Assembly (NCBI RefSeq): GCF_016097555.1
Contig: NC_054710.1
Span: 186,001 to 250,000, forward strand
DNA length: 64,000 nt
Direction of reading: 5' to 3'
Origin: Gigantopelta aegis
Taxonomy: Eukaryota; Mollusca; Gastropoda; Neomphalida; Peltospiridae
A program made the position numbers and the translations under genes. A model generated the notes under the pieces. That model was not told the origin of the DNA. It did not search any database and was given only the letters and a program-made list of their open reading frames with translations. Position 1 is the stretch's first letter. Every line of letters begins with the position of its first letter. Positions 35,500 through 45,213 of the stretch are shown piece by piece.

Positions 35500-35760
35500 A
35501 GTGAAAAAAAAAGAGTCAAATGTGGTAAATATGAATATCCTGCCCCCACCCAACACCCTGATGTTAGTGTTGTTAAGCTCTATATCCCCCTTTAGGTGAC
35601 ATCTGATTATTACTATTATTTAGTAAAATTGTATTGACTTAAAAGTAAAGTAAGGCTAATGAATTTTTAATTGCGGCTTGTACATTTTTAAAAATCATTG
35701 ATCCCATGGCTAGTGGATTTTATAAAAATTATAGAATTCCTGATAATGTTGTAGCAGTTA
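35500..35760 (+). repeat. R2 tail following the 87-bp array
   Basis: CAAATGTGGTAAATATGAAT to ATTGATCCCATGGCTAGTGG matches, inverted, 19901-20130. Together with the array it forms an R2 element lacking its head. 35760-36028 is AT-rich intron with nothing further recognised. Confidence 0.75.
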
Positions 35761-36360
35761 TAAAAAAAAAGAATTATATTTTCCAATCCATCTGGCAGAC
35801 TGCATTGCATTATTTATTTTAAAATTAAAACCCCCAGTTGCGCTATAAAAAGGTGGTGTTATAACAGGACGTCATTATGCATTTGGAGTGCATTGAGATA
35901 CATCCGATTGCTAAACTGTGAACTGGGGCATTAATGAGGTATGTTGTCCATTATGCCAATATTCACTCTAATTATACTAATAATAATAGTCATATAAAAA
36001 TATTGTGTACATTTTCTATTACTCACACATTTCGCAATCACGTTATTGTTTTTTTGGCATGTCCAACAAAGATCAGATGCAGGCCTGGCTATTACAACGT
36101 AGGGAGTGAGGTGTGCCCAGAGTTTTCTGAATGTGGAACATCCAACGACTCGTTGGATCTGGTGTTGCAGCAGAACGGTAGAGGCGCCACACCTCTGTTT
36201 TGTTGAAATTGCTTGGGATCACTTTTATGTCATCCCTCTTGAATCATAGGATACGTCCTGGAAGGAGTATGGCATGATCTGCAGCGAAGTTTAATATATA
36301 CCTGGTCACGTTTCGAACATCATCCAACACCAGTGCATGTTTGCTATTGGACCGTCCAAC

Positions 36361-36946
36361 TAAAAAATTATAAAAGATAAAAAAAAGTTTTTTTTTAAAA
36401 ACAAAACAAAAAAACAAACAATAAGAGGTATCACTATGACCAATGAGAGGCACCTACAAGAAGAAAAATAACTGATTATTAGGAAGTGGTGTTCCGATGA
36501 TCGATTATAATCGAAAATTGATCGGTTGGGGCTCTAGCAATGTGATGATCGATTTTGAAATTGATAATCGATAGTCGCAGAAATTGTTAACCGCAGTAAA
36601 TATTTCCTTGCTCGTCAGAATTTGTATTAATAAAATCCAGTATTTGTGGTCTATTATTGTGTACGTTTCTTGATTTCTAACCTTTTGAGGCTATGCCGCT
36701 ATTTACCAGTAAAACTGTGTGTTCATTGACATTTATTTATTTTCGCATTTGCCATATAGAATAAAACAAACACTGAGATTTGTTTTGATTTTTTTTTTTT
36801 TAAATAAAATAAAATAATTTTATGTTACATTAAAAAAAATGCATCATTCATTCACAATTGGGACCAAGAAACTATAAATTATTACTAGGCCTATCTAAGT
36901 ACGAAACAAAAACTGATTGTATAATTGAAAGTCGATCGATTAGTGA
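36361..36946. other. No gene; degraded inverted-repeat sequence
   Basis: GATCGATTATAATCG near 36499 and TCGATCGATT near 36933 are loosely inverted, suggesting a small decayed element between the DUF7869 exon and the right terminal repeat. No open frame is supported. Confidence 0.35.
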
Positions 36947-38057
36947 TAATGGGTTATTTCGTTTGTTTTTAGGATATTCGTCGTAGAGAATACCCTATTA
37001 GACAACGCCCTAACCTTTCTTTCCCGTCAAATTAAAGTTTAGCCAATGATATTTTATTCTGGTGTCATGTGACATTGGTCACGGCTAGTCCGTGCCACAT
37101 TCACACTGAACAGCAAGCCATCAACACACGACATAATACTTTGCTATTCTCAACTATTTCTAGATTATTTTTTCATCTTTTCTGTGACGGTTAAACAGGT
37201 TTGACTAACATGAATTTATATATTTATATAATTATTGTCACATTATGTTCCATTATGATTTAAGTATTAACTATTGATAGATATAAAATCATAATCTGTA
37301 TTAAACTATTGATATATATAAAATCATAATCTGTAACTATGGATAGATATAAATTGATAATGTAGTTGACACTAGGGAAAGGTAGTGGTTATAAGTATTT
37401 AAAAGTATATTTAATGTAATTTTAATGTATTTTAAAATATATATTCTTAATTTACTAGACAATAATTATTAGGGTAATTATATTGTATACAATAACGATA
37501 AATATATACAGGTCTAACCATTATATATTTTCGCTTATATTATGATGTTTGTTTATACGATGAGGAATTGCCATCAATACTCAGCAACCAGTTCGGTTCA
37601 TAGCCCACAGCCAAGGTGTGTAACGTAACTATTTATAGGTGTTTGTGTGTACAGTTTCTAGTAACAACGCACACATTTTTCGTGTGTTGTTGGTTTCACA
37701 AGCGTGTGGCCAGCGTTTGTCATTTTGTAAGCTGGATCAATGAACCAGTAGTGTATTTATGTTGTATTGAATCAGTGGGTTATGTCCACGGATGAGGTTT
37801 TGGATGTATACACATGTTTATTCCGATAACGTATAACTGTTAAATAATCTATAAATTGGTATCCTTGACGATGTGTATTTTGTCAAGTTGAGAGATGTAT
37901 AACATTTTCATTGTATGATGATAACACGGTGTTTTACCAATTACATATTTTTATATACTATTTTCAGGACCTTTATTTGACGGTTGCCAAATAAACCGAA
38001 TCCTATCCAACATTGTTGTTGTCTTTCTGATTAGAGGGATTTAACCCAAATGCTACA
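36947..38057 (+). repeat. Right terminal repeat of the LTR-type fossil
   Basis: It matches 26554-26725 at its left (TAATGGGTTATTTCG ...) and 26725-26773 plus 31416-31628 at its right. It carries about 680 bp in the middle that the left repeat lacks. It ends AATGCTACA at the TTTA duplication. The uninterrupted stretch at 37840-37860 is the empty site of the hAT insertion. Confidence 0.7.
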
Positions 38058-38764
38058 TTTACAAGGTCGTTTCGCCCTTATGTTTATGTAGGGAATACCT
38101 ACATGTCGATTGTGAATGATGAATAAATTTGTTTACGTGACTCTAGTTGCAAATTAGATATATGTTATCAATTTGTAACCCTTTATCAACCATAAACACC
38201 ATTTATATGTATATGTTATTATGTGCAATATTTTAAAGAGCCCCTCCCCTCACACCATCTCAGTTTCTACGGGTCTGGTGTATTTTATATTAATAAGTAC
38301 AAAGACTAGCCTACATAATGACATAGTTATAAAGTGATTGTTAGTATGTGACAACATTATAATAGTTTCTAACATTTCTGTTTCTGTGCTCGACTGTGGA
38401 GTTTCGGCAGACTGGTAACACAATTGCTTAATAATTAAAAATACACGGTTTAACCAAACATTAAAATTTGGAGGATAACTAGTTAAGGTAACAAAGAGCA
38501 ATTTATTGTAGTTGTCAACATTTTGTTTCAGACTTCACGTTTAAGTCTACAACTTTGTTGCCTGTTAGGTGACTATTACGACAAAATTATGGGTAAAATT
38601 ATTTTGTATAGACCTAATTTTGCATACTAGTACCACCTCCAATACAATAGGGGTGAAATGACTCATTCTAAGGGCGAAATGACTCGGGGCGAACGGGAAT
38701 AAGGGCGAAACGACTCTGGGTTGAATAGGAATAAGGGCGAAACGACCCGGATTCCTACATCGTG

Positions 38765-39740
38765 ATAAAAATAGATTTTATGTGCGATGCCCACGAAATG
38801 AATAGCGAGGTTGCACAGGCCAGAGAATAAGTTTGGTGTTGTTGCTCAAATCGGCTGATACACTAAAACAAAGGATTAATTAGCAACATTTTCTCTAAAT
38901 CCTCTTCACCTATTTCGTTAATGCGGGCATGTTTATCCATTAAATTGAATGAAACTAACACATACTCCCTAGTATGTAAGTTGAAATCCTTCTCTTTATT
39001 TCAAAGTTTATTTGACAAAAATTGATCAAGAACAAGTATTACTTTGGGGGCTGTAAACATCGCCAATATTGACCCACTCTAGTACTTTCCCAGCGGAGTG
39101 CTGGTATCACTTGGCATACCTATTACTAGACTGAATTTCGGATTTGTCAATATCATATATTAGGAATATAATTTGTATTATGCGAGTATAATACATTTTT
39201 ATCCCTAATATATGATACTGAAGATATTGAAACACGAGGGTCATAATCTCTTTATCATATAATGCAACATATGTTTGTAAACCAGTTAGCCATTACTCGA
39301 TATTCAAATGATGTCATTTTGGATGTCCTTACATAAAAATAAACTAGTAGCACTAGTAGTGCTTAACATTTTTTGTTTTCTGAATACTGGACAGCTTTCA
39401 GTGTAAAGTTGCTATTGAAATATTTTTGTTTGACGACTATGAAGGAACACATCAATTATGGAGTGTTACAATTATGCATGTAGTGTCACCGTAGAACGTT
39501 TGCCATGACCTCAATTAATTTACATCTAGTTTGTAAAGTTATCAAATTCTGAAAGTATGTGATCTGAAAAATATCATATATTTTAATTAAACTAGATATG
39601 CTAGCTATTATATGATAAATATATGTATCAAATAAATAATTTTGTACATTTCTTACATAAATCTTCTAGTAATTGTGAATACATTCAAATTAAAACTTAA
39701 AATGACTATAGGAAAATAGCAATAAGAATTCAAAGTGCAA
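38765..39740. other. No gene recognised; one palindromic segment
   Basis: AT-rich DNA. 39148-39229 forms an imperfect palindrome (arms CAATATCATATATTAGG and its complement with a small insertion), probably a decayed miniature element. Confidence 0.4.
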
Positions 39741-39759
39741 ATTCAAGAAATGGAAATAT

Positions 39760-40011
39760 TTAGTTTTTGTAGTGCAATGGCGAACAAAGTCGACAATACG
39801 GGTGCTTGTCTGTTATTATTGTGCAAACAGAATGCTCACACATCAAACATCCATCACAACCCTTCCATTCCAAGCATTTTAGTTGTGGATGCAAACACAG
39901 TTTGGAGTCGCAGTTGTCTGTGTTCCTGGCAGCTAGCAGTGTCTTCATCACTCCCGATATGGAACGTGGTGCTTGCGCATGACTGTCGGGAAAACATCTT
40001 TCACAAGGCAT
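39760..40011 (-). CDS. Cys-rich open frame, possible exon
   Basis: 83 codons with a regular cysteine array in the second half: CDSKLCLHPQLKCLEWKGCD, GCLMCEHSVC and YCRLCS. A possible acceptor (ATTGACAG) lies upstream near 40020. The pattern looks like a zinc-binding segment, but I do not recognise the family. It lies on the same strand and downstream of the Ulp1-like exons (41157-43294), so it could be a terminal exon of that gene. That link is speculative. Confidence 0.3.
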   Translation of the reverse strand: MPCERCFPDSHAQAPRSISGVMKTLLAARNTDNCDSKLCLHPQLKCLEWKGCDGCLMCEHSVCTIITDKHPYCRLCSPLHYKN

Positions 40012-40516
40012 TCAGCATTCTGTCAATAAAAATGATAGATATACATGTCGACAACTTATTGGTTCCCTTACCGATCCAACCGGAGGGGACTATAGGTTTC
40101 ATCTCCCTACTTCTGTCTTTTCCACATATAGTTTTGTAGATGTTTTTTTATCACAATGTCTTGATATCTTGAGCTAGAGTTTTGTGTATAGCTTATTCTC
40201 TCATCCTCAGGTATATAGGACAGCGCTATCCCATGAAAGAAAGACATGTAAGAATTTTCTATCCTACATGGGATATCACGCGCAACATGATGGCGTTGGT
40301 AATATACGACGTCATATTAATGTGAGATGGTGACGTGAGGTCATAAGAGAAACCATCATTTTGAAAGATATCTTGTTAATTTGTAGTGTTAATTTTATTT
40401 AACACATGAAACAAACACGGCACATATGATAGTGTAGTTTTATTTATGATAAAATTGACAAATAAAAAAGTTACTTGTTCAGCCATCTGTTTGTGTAAAA
40501 TAATGGTTTATTTACT

Positions 40517-40624
40517 GAATGAATGATTATAAAACTCCGACCCAGGTCGAAATTTCCACCACCTCGGATGTACGTTTTCTATCCCACATAACCACATATG
40601 ATGGAGTTTTATAATCATTCATTT
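40517..40624. mobile_element. Miniature inverted-repeat element (about 108 bp)
   Basis: GAATGAATGATTATAAAACT at the left is matched inverted (AGTTTTATAATCATTCATT) at the right over about 21 bp, around a 65-bp interior. No duplication is clear. Confidence 0.7.
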
Positions 40625-41156
40625 TCATTTCAACTTATTAAGTGCATATATCCAATTAAGGTTCAAGCATTTTGTGCATAGCTTTATCATGTACTGTTAC
40701 ATATCAAGTTTGACTTTCATGGTGATTTTCCCATTTGACAGAGTTATGGCCCTTGAAGTTAGGACATACGACAATGTTTTGGGCCCAATAATGGACATGT
40801 ATTGCTTGCTTCATATTGTGGCTGTGGGGTTTTTATCATTAATAATGACTACATTACTACTAAGAAGCAAACCTTTTTACATCGGAGTATAATTTTAATT
40901 TAATTTTATGATAGTTGAAGAATGGTTGGGTTGGAGCAATTAGTTCTTAAGCTTATTTTTAATTCTTAATGTTAACATATATTCAGAATTTACAATTATA
41001 ATCACATCAGTAATGTAGACAATTAATGTGACATCACAAAATGTGTTACAAATTATCACTACTTATTGCTAATACATGTGAATGAATATCCAACAATAAT
41101 GCATTAAAGTTTGTTGCCTAGGGAAAATCAAATCCGGTGATGTTGAAATTACTGAC

Positions 41157-43640
41157 CATGCATGTGAATATACCGCAGCTTTTCCCATCTAACTGCTGGC
41201 TGCAGATATATTGCACACTGTTCCACTCAACAAGACCCTCAGGGACATGTTTCTCACGCTCTGCTATGTATTCTCAGCAATTACAGTTGGTACTTGTGTT
41301 CTAACCGGAATTTTGACAGGGCAAGGAACTAGTTTAATTGTAGGACATGCATAATACAAAGAGTCTATACTTATGTAACTGGAGGCACAAATCATAATTT
41401 TCATTCATGTTACTTTTTACAGACCATTTAACCTTTAAAAAAGGTTTCTGAAACAAAATGTATTAATCATGATTGACAAAAAAGTACTGTATATAAGAGT
41501 ATTGTATTAAGGCACTAAATATAAAAATAATTAGGCCATAATTAATAATTGCAGAAGTTTGGATCACAGTAACTTTCACACTTAATGATGACCCCAAGGA
41601 TATATTATCAAAAGTTGAAAACACAGTACACATTTTGAGAGGTAAACAAGTTATGAATTTATCTCTTGCGCTGCTCGACAGTGATAATCAGGGGCAGACT
41701 TATGGTTACATTCAGTAATTATAAAACATTTGTAAATGTATTGCAACATTTACTTATAAGAATACTGTTAGTTACTCACATCCAGTAGTTGTAAAATCGC
41801 AAGGCTCGTTCTGGTGATTTTAACGAGTCGAGACAAGTGACTGTACATTGTTTTGGCTCCACTGCCATCAGGAACCAGTGTGCAGCAGTACATACTGGCA
41901 GCAAAATTAGATCGTATGTTGCGAACCTCACCTGGAAACATTATGCATGCAGTCACGTTCATGTAATCATTTAAAATATCATTGAATATTTTACACATTT
42001 GAAATTCTCATACAAGTGATGACAAGAAATATACAAAGTGCAACATATGGTGTACTGAACAACTAGGCAATATGGCAACAGTTACCATCAAAATGTAATC
42101 TATGCTCATTAAACAGGATCTTAAAACTATGCTTCACGCAGCAAAACTACAATTTTCTCAAAAATGACAGTGGATATATCACATTTCGGAAAATAACCCA
42201 CATAATTGTGGATTTCCCACGTATCAAAGTAAACTTGTTCAATTCCAACGTGTAACTTTTAATACAACTAACTATAATCCGTCAATCCTATCCTCCAAAA
42301 ATGTGGGGGGTTTTTGGTAAATAATTTCAGTTGAAAAAAGTAAGTGTTTTTAAAACTAACTAAAAAAAATACTATTTTGTTTGCAATTTAGTAAACAATC
42401 AGCTCAGAAAGAAATAACTTGTAGTAAATTATATTTGTTCTCTCCTTAACCGGACCTCAAACAATGGCTTATTTCCCTAAAGATAGCAGTCTGGTCCGAA
42501 CATCCCAACAGCAAATAGGATGGCTAAAAATCTCCCAGTGAGTCCTCAACTGCCTGTTCCGGTCACTTCCTTCTTTCTCCTTTGGGGAATATGTCATTGT
42601 TTGAGGTCAGGTTAAATATTCATAAAAGAGAAAACACTCCAGAGTATGTAAAAATGCGTTCCGTGGGAAGGACTATAGATGTGAACAAAATTAAAGATAT
42701 TCTTATAAGCATTGACCATCATATCAGGACTATTCTGATAAAACATTTTTTCCTTTGTGGATGCATGATTGCAAAATCATATGATCGCACTTTCATGATA
42801 TTATAATTGTGCAATATTTATACATACCAATTTATAGATCCATTGACGTATGCCTTTACTCCCCTTCTCCCATTTGTCTGCCAAGAAGGATGACAAAACT
42901 AGAACCCTCTTTTTCCTGTCCCAGTTGGCCGATCTCTGGAGCTTAGCCAGGAAACTGTTGACGATCTGTTTGAAGAAATCCACATCAGTTATTTGCAACT
43001 ATCAGTATTTTTTGTGATTATATTCAAATGAACCAAATAAAACATTTGAGCTTAAGAAAAATTGTTACAGAAAACTAGAATTTTAATTTTTTTAAAAAGG
43101 ATTCTGAAAGTGCTCTAGTACTCCATCTGTTCCAGACGTTTTAGCAATGCCACAAGATACAGAGTTGAAACTTAATGTAAAGCTTTTTCACATAGAGTTA
43201 CAGATCAAGTTTGACTTCACGGGGATTTATTCATTGTTTGACCCTTAGGAGATATGAAAATTAGTTGGACCAGTAGAGGACAATAATGCAAACCTTATCT
43301 TGTAGCCAGGCATCACCCTCTAGACACTCGAGATCTGCTGATGTAAAGTTGTTTCCCAATGAACATATGTGATTCTTTGGGTGTAGTTACAGTAACCGGC
43401 TCTTCCAGGTGACTTGGGACAGGTTAAAAACTCTGCAAGAGGCTGTCCACATGCTGGTTTGTTCGCATTAGGGCATTTAGCAGCAGCTCAACCACCCTAC
43501 AACATCTATGCCCTGTGTGACGATACTTGCATTGGCAGCAGCGAAGTTTGCGAAAGTGTCCAAGAGAGGGCACTTCCATATTGTAACATAAAATGGTTCA
43601 CAATACAGTGCCCAATTGATGCCACTTCACCGATGTTCTT
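41157..43640 (-). pseudogene. Ulp1/C48-type cysteine protease exons with Cys-rich leader
   Basis: A run of minus-strand exons encodes a SUMO-protease-like fold. About 43640-43450 holds a Cys-rich leader in two frames (CCQCKYRHTGHRCC; KCPNANKPACGQPLAEFLTC). Then FTSADLECLEGDAWLQDK ends at a donor at 43293 (exon end 43294). Exon 42828-42998 reads VDFFKQIVNSFLAKLQRSAN to FLADKWEKGSKGIRQWIYKL, with TAG acceptor and GTATGT donor. Exon 41780-41931 continues in phase with VRFATYDLILLPVCTAAHWF and TCLDSLKSPERALRFYNYW, giving the catalytic His and Asp. Exon ~41245-41157 has QQLDGKSCGIFTCM with the oxyanion Gln and catalytic Cys. Two exon joins are phase-consistent. Some frames in the leader are disturbed. 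It could be part of a Ginger-type transposon (some Ginger1 elements carry Ulp1 proteases) or a domesticated gene. Confidence 0.72.
42008..42821. other. Intron-like spacer; no additional gene seen
   Basis: Lies between protease exons. A short frame at 42582-42806 has no recognisable features. The rest is AT-rich. Confidence 0.4.
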
Positions 43641-43799
43641 GGGAAACTGGATGTTAAAACTTTTCATGAAACCAAGCAATGTATCAACAGTTCCATTGTT
43701 AAGACTCTTGTGGAAAAAAATCTTTGGCTGGCTGGTCCTGGTGTACTGGCTTATCAGTTTCGCATTTCTGGGTTGAAGGAGGCTTCTCAGAGGAACTGT

Positions 43800-45210
43800 A
43801 AAGAATAGTTTCTATTTGTTTATCATTTATGTTTTTGAGAAACTAGCTTTAAATAAGTTGGTTTCGTTACAGTAGGCCTAAACGTACTACTGACCGTTGA
43901 AGCGTATTGTGCTGGAAACTGTACAAGGATGAGGATCTAGGCTATGGCAAGTGTCTTTTTTTTTTTTTTTTTGAGTTTGGGTTATGCTCCACCGAAAAAT
44001 ACATTGAACAAAAATCTGTTTGGTGCAGCAGACCTCGACGTGAAAACAAATGCGGGGAGTAATTAACTAGCTTTACGTAGACTTTGTTATTATGAATAAA
44101 TTCAACATATAAAACATGTCAAAATTATAAAATACAGGCAAACCTGTCCTAGTGGAGTTTTAATGTATATGCACTCATAATAAGTATCCATTCAGTCTGA
44201 CAACTCCACAGTGTATCAATTAAGAAACTCTGACTGTGAAATTGCATGCAATTGGTAATCAAAGCTTGACCGTGGTAGATTAATCTACTAGGACAATAGT
44301 CTGCATGGTGTAGGTATTAAATGAAAAGGGAAGACAAACTTGTAGGAGAATGAATTCCAAAATGTTAGATGAGTGCTTTTCAATTACATTTCATTATTTC
44401 TAAAAGCTGACATGTGGAAAGGTCATTTAAAAAAAACTATAGAGCACAATTAGCAGTACAGATATTTAGAAAAACAAAATACACATTACAAAAGTTGCAC
44501 CTGTATTAAAGGCATACTGTCACAGATTTAAGGACCTCATTTCTCTAAAAATTGATAAATTATAATTACATTAATGTTTGGAAACCAAATCTAGCTATCA
44601 CATCACCATAACTGAACCATGATTGAGTAAAATCCATATTAACCCTCTTGGCAATATTAGCTTTTGGATTATGGACCATTGTTATAATTCAATTATTTTT
44701 ACAAAATATCATTAGTAAATGGAGTATGGTGATTACATAGATGCAGGGCTCACCCTGTACATTGCCAAATTAGCCAATTGCTAATTTTTATTGAAAATGG
44801 CTACACAATTTAGATTTTGGCTAATACTATATTCCTCAAATTGACCACATTTTAATGATTTTCAAGGAAATACTCAACATTTCCGAAAAATTCGCTAAAA
44901 CAAAATTTGTTCCAGTGTGAGCCCTGCGATGGTTGAATAAAGTACATTTAGGGACACATCAAATGTAATACTTTGTAATCTTCTTTTTGCATATTTTATT
45001 TTTTTGGATTATAAATTCAAGTCATGTTAAAAACTTCACCCTCTCTAACAGTTTGAGAGAGAAGTGATTTCACTCTATGATTTTGACCTTGTGTGAGACC
45101 TGCAAAATCTGCTTTTCACTACTGGCATTATGTGCAACTATAAACCAAATGCAATCAACAACAAAATTACCACTCAGTAATGAGAATGTGAAGATTAATT
45201 AAGACACACC
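43800..45210. other. No coding feature; repeat-like DNA between integrase and protease exons
   Basis: Holds the 183-bp miniature element listed separately, a T-run near 43955, and sequence around 44515-44740 and 44935-45070 of dispersed-repeat character. No exon recognised. Confidence 0.4.
44744..44926. mobile_element. hAT-like miniature element (183 bp)
   Basis: Ends CAGGGCTCACCCTG and CAGTGTGAGCCCTG are inverted repeats with one or two differences. Flanks do not show a clean 8-bp duplication. The interior reads GCCAAATTAGCCAATTGCTA and is AT-rich. Confidence 0.72.
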
Positions 45211-45213
45211 TGC

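Larger units (their letters stand above)
33461..36360 (-). pseudogene. DUF7869-type transposase-like protein, two exons, broken
   Basis: Exon A (36029-36360) begins after a TTTTTTAG acceptor and reads GRSNSKHALVLDDVRNVTRY, then FAADHAILLPGRI, FKRDDIKVIPSNFNKTEVWR and STFRKLWAHLTPYVVIARPA, with a CWTCQ zinc-like pair. Exon B (33461-34559) continues EQSKSEVLRKQEQHLHLAMM, FDYAQEVHYPADPQQPGPIY and KTPRKCRVFGTHAEGIPCQI. It then has the core LDLNADNCCGQNKNNCVMWY and MLAGHTKFAPDWCFGLFKRL, a further 170 residues and a basic C-terminus (KRGRVARGTGRGRRTGK). The ADNC.GQNKNN and GHTKF.PD.CFG.. motifs are those I know as DUF7869, a family of unknown function common in invertebrates and probably a DDE-like nuclease (inference). 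There are frame changes in both exons, a stop near 34277 and one just after LLPGRI. The intron (34560-36028) contains the 87-bp array. Confidence 0.8.
26477..38057 (+). mobile_element. LTR-type retroelement fossil inserted in the left array of X
   Basis: It starts TGTAACGGGG and ends AATGCTACA, with the 4-bp duplication TTTA at 26473-26476 and 38058-38061. The X-type copy near 60200 shows a single TTTA at that site. The two terminal repeats are 26477-26773 plus 31416-31628 (left, split by a hAT element) and 36947-38057 (right). They are recognisable direct repeats of unequal length. No retroelement proteins remain recognisable in the interior, so it is old and thoroughly broken. It is named from its ends only; family undetermined. 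Confidence 0.65.
26400..38754. mobile_element. Element X: array-bearing transposon split by later insertions
   Basis: The left end GTATCAGGTCGTTTCGCCCT and the inward right end GAATCCGGGTCGTTTCGCCC are inverted repeats. Both ends abut the 10-bp duplication CTACATCGTG (26390-26399 and 38755-38764). X itself is only about 770 bp: 26400-26476, then 38062-38754. Its arrays consist of spaced GTCGTTTCGCCC words, forward on the left and inverted on the right (38645-38750). A copy without the big insert exists, inverted, at about 60200-60340, and part of the interior (38085-38230) recurs inverted at 48300-48480. It has no coding capacity of its own. Confidence 0.82.
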
